Below, piece by piece: positions 56,591-64,000 of a DNA stretch of 64,000 nucleotides. Numbering within the stretch: position 1 is the stretch's first letter; each line of letters opens with the position of its first letter. Under the pieces are notes generated by a model. That model saw only the letters and a list, made by a program, of their open reading frames with translations, did no database searches and was not told the DNA's origin. The stretch is from assembly GCA_964017125.1 (NCBI GenBank), contig OZ024909.1, positions 71,115,427 through 71,179,426 on the forward strand. Direction: 5' to 3'. The position numbers and the translations under genes were made by a program. This DNA comes from Flabesymbios commensalis. Its lineage: Eukaryota; Annelida; Polychaeta; Terebellida; Flabelligeridae.

Positions 56591-58095
56591 GACATTTAGC
56601 TATGTAGAACTCAATGAGCTGATTACAAAACTTTTTACTTTATTTAATCACTTAGTTAGTTTTCAAGATATTGACTTTTATGCCCCCCCCCTTGACTTTC
56701 TGACAGCTGCATACCGGGTGTATGATTGCTGACTTTGTGAAATTTGACAAAACAAGCTTTCTGTCTGGGGCCTGTTTCAGTTACCCATTGTAAATTATTT
56801 TAAGTGCAGTTTTGCATGTAAAAATCTAGTGCACCAGCGATTTTTCACTTAGTGCACTAATTCGTGAGTGCATTAACGGAGTTGTGTTTCAGTTTCAATT
56901 TCACACTTTAATTTTCACACGTATCCGTAAGTGCACTTGTAGGCAAATGCATCCAGACACACTAACTTGAGAAATTGCTGCGATTTTTGTATTTACAGAC
57001 AATAATGACTATAGGGGCCTACATAGGCCTAACTATTTATATTTTGAAAAAAGTTTGTTGAAAATGTGGGCAGAAAAAAATTGCTGTCGAAATTGATAAA
57101 AAATACGTTGACCAGAAAAAAAACACTAAATGGTAACGTAGCCTACATTAATAGGGAAGGCATACGACAAATAAAAGATATTTCATTTCCTCAACAAAAT
57201 ATAAAAAAAAATTGTCAGACGTTCATGTATCAAAGAGACAGCTTGTGTGACACTGGAATTGTCAACGTGACATTGTCACTTATAGGGTAAGCGAGATCCT
57301 TCTTCACACTCCTCAATAATAAGGGGTCCAAATGACGATTCTTTCTGTTTAGTCCAATTGTGTATACATATCCAGTATTATATCAGTGGTTGGAAAATGT
57401 TCTTTAATAACAGAATACTTGGGGAATGTCATTAATCGGCATTTTTTACGTACGTTAGCACTTGATGTTTATTTTAAACATTAAAAAAAAAGATACCATA
57501 GCCATTCTACAATGCAACGATATGAAACCAGCCATTCAAGTAAAATGTGTGCATATAAATTCTAGGCAAGGATGCCAATTCTATTAGCACTGTTGCTAAC
57601 GTGACACTAGCAACATGCTTAAACTAGCATCACATTTGCATGCCTTAAATGCTAAGACAAACACACTTAGCGATAAAGTATGTCTTTGTTTAATCAGCAA
57701 AATAATCTGCTGTCTTTTAAGTTTCATTTGTACATAGTTTTTGGCTGCTTCATTGTCCCTACCTATTTTAAATTTAAATATTCTCCATTAGTATTTACTT
57801 GACATCTGTCAAATGTCCTTGACATTTGTCACGTTAGATGTGGCTGTTTATTAGCCTACAATCCTAGAATACCGTTCATTTAGCATGATCCTACAATGCA
57901 ATAATCTGAAACCAACAATATAAACACATATTTCTGAGTGGGTGCGGATAAATTCTAGGCAGCGCAGCGGCTTCTAGTAACACTCACTAATGTGACATTA
58001 ACAAAAAAACAGCAAGTTGACATGCCTAAAATCACTTCTTGTTCTATTGATATATTAAACTATCCCATTGACAAGCTTATCTGAAAACTAACGTA
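56591..58095. other. No gene seen
   Basis: AT-rich. A weak duplicate pair (CTACAATGCA then AT-CTGAAACCA and AAATTCTAGGCA) at 57510-57640 and 57885-57990 suggests an old tandem duplication. Confidence 0.4.
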
Positions 58096-58224
58096 TAGTA
58101 GGGCAGGAAGGAGGGTCCCCGACCACCCGAAAGATATATTTTTTTAACTTATATTTTTGTAATCCTTAGAGTGCCTGGTAAGCGAATTTTGATGTTCCCA
58201 TTGCGAAATATTGTCCCATGGTGT

Positions 58225-58735
58225 TCGTTTTCAAGGTCAAAAGGACAATTTCAAGGTCAAGTAAGCAAAAAAACATTTTTTATCAAATAAAGCTAGAAAC
58301 ATGTGTAATACCTTATTTTCATGTGATTTTGACTAGGCAATCTATTTCTTGTACTATTTTCATAATTGTAGGTCATCTTCAAGGTCAAAAGGTCAATTTC
58401 AAGGTCAAATGAGCAAAAATACCATTTTTCAACAAATAAAGCTAGGAACATGTATAATACCTCTTTTTTATGTAATTTTGACTGGGCAATCCTTATCTAA
58501 AATAATTTTGATTATTCAAGGTCATCTTCAAGGTCAAAAGATCAATTTTAAGGTCAAGTAAAAGAGAATATCATTTTTAACAAATTAAACTGGGAACTCG
58601 GTAATACCCTTTCTCATGGGATTTTGACCGAAAAATCAAATTATAGTATTGTTTGAGAGTTTCAAGTCCATCTTCAAGGTCAATTTTAATTCAAGGTCAT
58701 CAAAAAGTCAATTCCAAGGTCAAAAATGTTAAAAT
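58225..58735. repeat. Left-arm ~135-bp units rich in AGGTCA half-sites
   Basis: Three to four units each hold TTCAAGGTCA, AAAAGGTCA, TTTCAAGGTCA, then AAATAAAGCTAGGAACATGT and AATACCTC. There are about eleven AGGTCA in ~500 bp. The mirrored block in the right arm is 61930-62285. Confidence 0.8.
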
Positions 58736-59109
58736 AGAAAAAGAAGTATAGTACCTCTTTTTGATGTAATTTTGAATGAATAATCCATTTCTGCTAGTAC
58801 TTTGATGATTAAAGGTAAATTTGAAGGCCAGTTTTTTAATTTCAAGGTGAGGTATGCGAAGATATGTTTTTAACAAAAAAGCTAGGAATTTGTGATCGTG
58901 TGATTTTGCCTAAAAAGTATATTTCTGATATTGTTTTGTAATTTGAGGTGATCCTCTAGGTCAAAAGGTAGAAGTCAGAGTTAAATTTGATTTAAAAATA
59001 TATGCTACAAATTGGAGCACATACAATACATTGTGTGGGTGTGATTTTGATTGGATAATCTAATTCTAATGGGGTTTTAATGATTAAACATCATCAAAGT
59101 AAAATGAAG

Positions 59110-61280
59110 GCGGTAAAGGCTGATGGAGAGGTGTTAAGATGAAAAAGCATAACAGGTCAATTAAGAGGCATTAAAAGGCGACAGAGTGACGTTGAGAGAC
59201 AATGGGGAGGCGGTTAAAGGCGAACCATAGGCACTAGAGGGCGACAAGGAAGTGTTAAATGACAGTAGAAGTACGTTAACGGGTATTGGGAGGTGGATAG
59301 ATGTTATGAGAAGGCATTAAAGTTGAGGGAGAAGTGATAAATGGTGGCGGAAATACATCAAAGAGCGACAGAAAAGCGTTAAAGGATACGACAAAGTGTT
59401 AAAAAGTGATGAAGATGAATAAAGAGTGGTGAAAAGACGTTAAAGACGTTAAATGGTGGTGAGAAGGTGTTAGATAACAATGGTAAGGCACTACCTGGCG
59501 ATGGGAAGGCGGTAAAGGGTGATGAGAAGGCATTAAAGGGCAACCATAAAGCATTAAATGACGATGGAAAAGCGTTAATAGGCGATGGGGAGGAGGAAGA
59601 GAAGGCATTAAAGACGACAAGGCATGAGGAAGCGTCGAGAGACAAAGAAGAGGTGTTAAAGAGCGACGGGATGCACTAAAAGGTGGTGAGTGACATGAAA
59701 GGGATATGAAAAAACGTTAGAGGGGGACAAGGAAGTGTTAAATGACAATCGAAGTACGTTAACGGGTATGGGGAGGTGGATAGATGTTATGAGAAGGCGT
59801 TAAAGTTGAAGGAGAAGCGATAAACGATAGCCGAAAAACGTCAAAGACCGACTGAAAAGCAATAAAGGACGACGAAAAAGTGTTAAAAAATGATGAAGAT
59901 GCATAAAGAGTGATGTAAATATGTTAAAAGGGCTGCAGATGCGTTTAATGGTGGTGAGAAGGTGTTAAATGACGATGGTAAGGCGCTACATAGCGATGGG
60001 AAGGCGGTAAAAGGTGATGAGAAGGCATTAAAGGGCGACCAAAAAGCATTAAATGACGATGGAAAAGCGTCAATAGGCGATGGGGAGGAGGTGAAGTGTG
60101 ATGGATAAGCGTGTAAGGGCTAAATAAGGCGTTAAAGACGACGGAGAGGCGATGGAGAGGCGTGACAGAGAGATATCAAAGCGCGACGGGAAGGCATCAA
60201 AGGGGGAATAAAAAGTGTTAAAGGTTGATGGAAATGCATTAAAGGGTGATGGAGAGATGCTAAAGGCACATTAAATGGTGATGGAAATCCGTTAAAAGGA
60301 TGGGGAGGTGGTAAATGGTGATGGAAGGAGTTATAAATGGCGATGGGATAGGAAGGTGGTGAAGGGCGATGAAGAGGCGTAAATGGCAACGAAGAGGAGT
60401 TTTGCCAATGGAAAGTCTTTAAATGCCAATGAGAGGCGCTAAAGGGCGACATAAAGGCTTTATAAGACGAAGAAAAAAAAAGGTTGATCCAGAAGCATTG
60501 AAGGGCAATGAGAAGCGTTAAAAGTTTCACAGAAGCGTTAAATAGCGATGGGAAGTGTTGAAGGGGCATGGGGAGGCCATGGGGAGGCTCCTCCGCACCC
60601 CATCGCCAGGCCTTTACCGCTTTCCCATCTTCATTTAATGCTTCGCAGTTGCCCTTTAACACCTTCCCATTGCCCTTTTCTGCCTTCCCATCGCCATTTA
60701 CTGCCTTACCATCTCCCTTTAAAACCTTTTCATTGCCATTTAACACACCTGTAGCGCCTTTTAACGCCTCTTCGCCACCGTCTAATTCATCTACATCACT
60801 TTTATCGCTTTTTCGTCGTCCCTTAACGCCTTTCCGTCGCTATGTGACGTCGTCCCGTCACTATTTAACACTTCTCCGTTGCACTTTAGGGATTCTCCGT
60901 CGCCGTTAACGCCTTGTCTACTGTCATTTATTGTTTTCTTGTCGCACACTAACGCTGTTCCATAGCCCTTTCATGCCACCCCGCCACCTTTAAACACATC
61001 CTGTCGCTATTCAATGCCTCTTCTTTGCCTGTTAACACCTCCTCGTTGCACTTCAACGGCTCCTCATTGCCATTTTACGCCTCCTCATTGCCTTTTAACC
61101 CCTTTCATTCACTATTTACCGCCTCTGGGTCGCCTTTTAGCGACTCGTTGCAACATTTTACCGCCGCCCCATTGTCTTTCAATGCCTCTCTGCAGACTTT
61201 TAACGCATCTTCGTTGATCTGTTACGGTTTTTGTCGCTCTTTAATGACTCTTCATCACCCTTTAACGCCTTCATCTCACT
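59110..61280. repeat. Palindromic 21-bp minisatellite core
   Basis: The unit approximates GGCGTTAAAGGGCGATGGGA plus one base. Because 21 is a multiple of 3, some frames read heptapeptides of GKALKGD type on the purine-rich side. A higher-order duplication of 483 bp (23 units) is seen: 59251 repeats at 59734. At 60590 the strand sense flips. Confidence 0.85.
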
Positions 61281-61563
61281 TGGATGATGTTTAATAATTA
61301 AAACCCTACTAGAATTAGATTATCCAGTCAAAATCACACCAAAACAATGTATTATAAGTGGTCCAATGTGTAGCATATAATATATGACGAGGTTAAATAT
61401 GATTATAAAATATAATTTTAAAATCATTTTTAACCCTGAGCTTTACCTTTTGACCTAGAGGATCACCTCAAATTACAAAAAAATACCAGAAATATATTTC
61501 TTAGGCATAATCACACGATCACAAACTCCTAGCTTTATTTGTTAATAATCATATCTTCGCTTA

Positions 61564-61803
61564 GGGGTCTTGTCAAGTTAAAAAAATCCAAAAATCCAAG
61601 AAAAACTCGGATTGGTCAGACCGCACCCACCCACCCTCCTATTCAATTTTGTATTTTTTTTTGGACACATTTGGAAACATGAAAACAACACAAAAAACAC
61701 GAAAAAGACAAAAATTCCGAAAAAAAATTAAATTCGAGTTGGGGCTTGACCCACCCACCCATTTCCGAGTTTTTCTCGGATTTTTTTTAACTTGACAAAA
61801 CCT
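61564..61803. mobile_element. MITE inserted in the right foldback arm
   Basis: 240 bp with inverted ends GGGTCTTGTCAAGTTAAAAA and TTTTTAACTTGACAAAACCT, flanked by CTTA (61560-61563 and 61804-61807). The mirrored left arm (58841-58870) lacks it and gives the empty site ATATCTTCGC-...-CTTGAAATT. Its CCCACCCACCC motifs link it to 4811-5005. Confidence 0.85.
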
Positions 61804-62619
61804 CTTACCTGACCCTGAAATTGAAAAACTGGCCTTCAAAATGACCTTTAATAATCGAAATAGTAACATTAATGATTTATTTATTCAAAATTACATAAAA
61901 AAGAGGCACTATACTTTTTTGCTATTTTGCCATTTTTGACCTTGGAATTGACTTATCGGTGACCTTGAATTAAAATTGACCTTGAATATGACCTTGCATC
62001 ACCAGAATAATACTATTATTGGATTTTTCGGTCAAAAATCCCATGAAAAGAGGTATTATACACGTTCCTAGTTTCATATGCTGAAAATGATATTTTATTT
62101 TACTTGACCTTGAAATTGGCCTTTTGACCTTGAAGATGACCTTGAATAATCTAAATTATTTCAGATAAGGATTGCCTAGTCAAAATCACATGAAAATGAG
62201 GTATTACACATGTTCCTAGCTTTATTTGATAAAAATGGTATTTTTGCTTACTTGACCTTGAAATTGACCTTTGACCTTGAACACGAACACCATGGGACAA
62301 TATTTCGCAATGGGAACATCAAAATTTATTTACCAGGCACCCTAAGGATTACAAAAATATAAGTTAAAAAAATATATCTTTCGGGTGGTCGGGGACCCTC
62401 CTTCCTGCCCTACTAGTAGTACAGCAGAAATTTTGATCATATTTTTTTACAGTCAATGTGGCACTTCATCATGTTTGATGTCATATGCTCCTGCTTATAA
62501 GCCTAAAGATGAGAGTAAGGCAAGATATTAGATATGGGCAAAGTGGGGAGGAGGGTTCAGACCATTCCCTTTTTAAGCAGGATTAGATACCGGCCGATTG
62601 ATACCATAAATATCCCCTG

Positions 62620-62880
62620 ATTAAACCTAACACGCCTGCATTTACCATCAAAATCATCATCCACTATAAACCGCTAATTGTTTGCTGGGTGCAAGTGCTG
62701 TTACAATTCATGACTTGTAATCTTAATAAAACATTGAAGAGTATGACAAAGTTCCAAAAAAGTAATATATTGTTAAGACTTTCTCCTGAACAATCGTTGT
62801 TCTAAATCCCCTGTATAAAGGAAATTAAATCAGTTTTAAAGGATGCAAAATAATGCTTTTAGGCATAATTGATACAGCTA
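62620..62880. mobile_element. Family B MITE, old copy (B5)
   Basis: ACCATCAAAATCATCATCCA, CTATAAACCGCTAATTG ... CATGACTTGTAATC, then AAATTAAATCAGTTTTAAAG. It follows the family B consensus but has lost both TTAA ends and part of the hairpin. Confidence 0.55.
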
Positions 62881-63583
62881 TGATTTTTGTTTTTCATCAC
62901 CCTTAATAACTTACTCAGAAAGTGATCCAAAGTTTTTTTATTTCGTCACCCTCATTATCTTTTCCAGAAATTTGTCCAAACTGTTCTACAAATGTCCAAT
63001 TTTTTTCTAAAATGCTTTTTTTCTGTCCTCCCTCATTAGTTTTGTTTCTCATATAAAACAGAACAACAGCGCACTTGGTCATTATTAGACTTGAAGTTAT
63101 AGCACCCATAAGGTCAAATGTTTGAGGTAAAATACCCAAAATGACACTAAATCGGTCATTTTTCCAGCCAATATTGAACTTCTTCGAGAATTGCTTATAT
63201 TAGTGACATGCATAACATATCTAAGCAGGATACATGGAAAATTTATCAAGTTATATATATCAAGGTCAAGTTATTGATGCAAGATGCATAAAAAAATCAC
63301 AATAAATCAGCCATTTTGAATTTTTTTTAGTGATTATTTAACTTGTCTGAGAACTGGTCATTTGTAACATGCATAACAAATTTGGTAAAGGATACATGAG
63401 TTATCATGCTCACAAGTAAATGTTAAAGTCGACGACGCTAAATTTCAATTTTAACCCGCCTTTTGATTAAAAAAGGTGGGCTAAAAAAGTAAACATAGTG
63501 GCCCAAGGTAGTAGAAATAACAGATATACGACTTAGGATTGTTCTTCTTTTTATTTTCAAATAAGACAAATATAAATTATATT
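62881..63583. other. Probable 3' flank of the right-edge gene
   Basis: AT-rich, without a recognisable gene. An ORF on the minus strand (63139-62915) has no visible domain. Confidence 0.4.
63550..63555 (-). terminator. Polyadenylation signal of the right-edge gene
   Basis: AATAAA on the minus strand, close behind the stop codon of the exon at 63692-63584. Confidence 0.6.
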
Positions 63584-63692
63584 CTATGCATTTTTAGTAA
63601 CAAGATCTTTAATTTTATCAAAATTATGATCTACTGCCTTCAGTAAAAATTCAATCCATGCCGAATCTTCTTCAGTAGATACATGACTGTGT
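63584..63692 (-). CDS. Last exon of an unidentified gene entering from the right
   Basis: After acceptor TCTATGTTACAG at 63693, a frame of 35 codons (HSHVSTEEDSAWIEFLLKAV, then DHNFDKIKDLVTKNA) ends at a TAG at 63584-63586. An AATAAA signal lies ~29 bases beyond (63550-63555). Acceptor, acidic/amphipathic coding sequence and poly(A) signal together support a true 3' exon. I do not recognise the protein. Confidence 0.6.
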
Positions 63693-64000
63693 CTGTAACA
63701 TAGAAGAGAAGTCATTTATGTCATCGACAAAATGTTACTCTTTGTACTACTGGCAACACAATAGTAAAGCCTGCAGAGTCTGAGTACAGACTGTTTTTTA
63801 ATAATGAATTGGTATAACAACCTTACAACTCTAAACTTCGCAGTACTGACAATCTTTTAAAAACAAACTCATAACTACAAAAAGTTATGGGTCATGATTG
63901 TGTAATCATTGTAGTACAGGTTATGTAATACGGGCCAGATTATTTTATATCAATAATCTCCCTATCAATAATGCAAAGTTTCAGAGAAAGGAGGGCAAAC

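Larger units (their letters stand above)
58096..62415. mobile_element. Giant foldback element, 4.3 kb
   Basis: The left end TAGTAGGGCAGGAAGGAGGG is mirrored at 62415 (CCCTCCTTCCTGCCCTACTA). Pairing continues through the whole arms (58096-59110 with 62415-61280) and into a purine-rich core (59110-60590) that is mirrored by 60600-61280. The centre is near GAGGCTCCTC (60582-60592). TA or GTA flanks both ends. No transposase is present. The architecture (long inverted arms plus internal short tandem repeats) is that of foldback/long-TIR elements. Small ORFs inside are repeat-derived. Confidence 0.85.

Noticed and set aside
59467-60746. Heptapeptide (GKALKGD) repeat protein
   Set aside because: It arises from the 21-bp repeat of the foldback core; mirror ORFs appear on the opposite strand of the other half.

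Overview
The window looks like a repeat-rich, AT-rich piece of an invertebrate animal genome, most likely a deuterostome such as an echinoderm or hemichordate. The basis is intron-bearing genes with GT/AG sites, a large GRL101-like LDLa/LRR receptor with CUB-like and C-type-lectin-like parts, a mitochondrial ACSF3 gene split by introns, CR1/L2-type LINEs and very many short non-autonomous transposons. The lineage is an inference; no ribosomal or mitochondrial marker is present.

Genes. (1) At the left edge, on the minus strand, exons at 8582-6385, 5264-5117 and 2385-<1 join in phase. They encode the N-terminal ~1,577 residues of a receptor: signal peptide, CUB-like domains, C-type-lectin-like domains, three LDLa modules, LRRs, a cysteine hinge and the first membrane segment; the 7TM part lies outside. 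A nearly identical 462-bp copy of the LDLa2-3 region sits in its second intron. (2) At 37993-39279 (+) is a single-exon sulfotransferase-like gene. (3) From 52234 to 43398 (-) is a complete seven-coding-exon ACSF3 (mitochondrial malonyl/acyl-CoA synthetase, 611 residues), with a decayed duplicate of exon 2 in an intron. (4) 55567-54914 (-) may be a small two-exon gene of unknown function. (5) 63692-63584 (-) is the last exon of a gene that continues past the right edge.

Repeats fill the rest. A CR1/L2-like LINE (22074-18372, -) is split by a tRNA-type SINE. It abuts about 100 copies of a 35-bp minisatellite, interrupted by two copies of a 289-bp unit. From 27 to 63 kb the window is seeded with short (220-255 bp) elements bounded by TTAA-CCCTT...AAGGG-TTAA. 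Each has one strong hairpin close to only one end. I distinguish three families (A, B, C) with unrelated hairpins, and several nested insertions show that the target is TTAA, as for piggyBac. One such pile (B in A, next to a TA-flanked MITE and a tRNA-like segment) has been triplicated as a 1,268-bp tandem repeat (32862-36660). A separate MITE family carries CCCAGCAAACACAA-like ends.

At 58096-62415 lies a 4.3-kb foldback structure. It has ~0.9-1 kb inverted arms rich in TCAAGGTCA motifs and a palindromic core of 21-bp repeats, with a MITE inserted in one arm. The genes show no evident functional link to one another. Their introns host most of the hairpin elements, which would therefore be transcribed with them.
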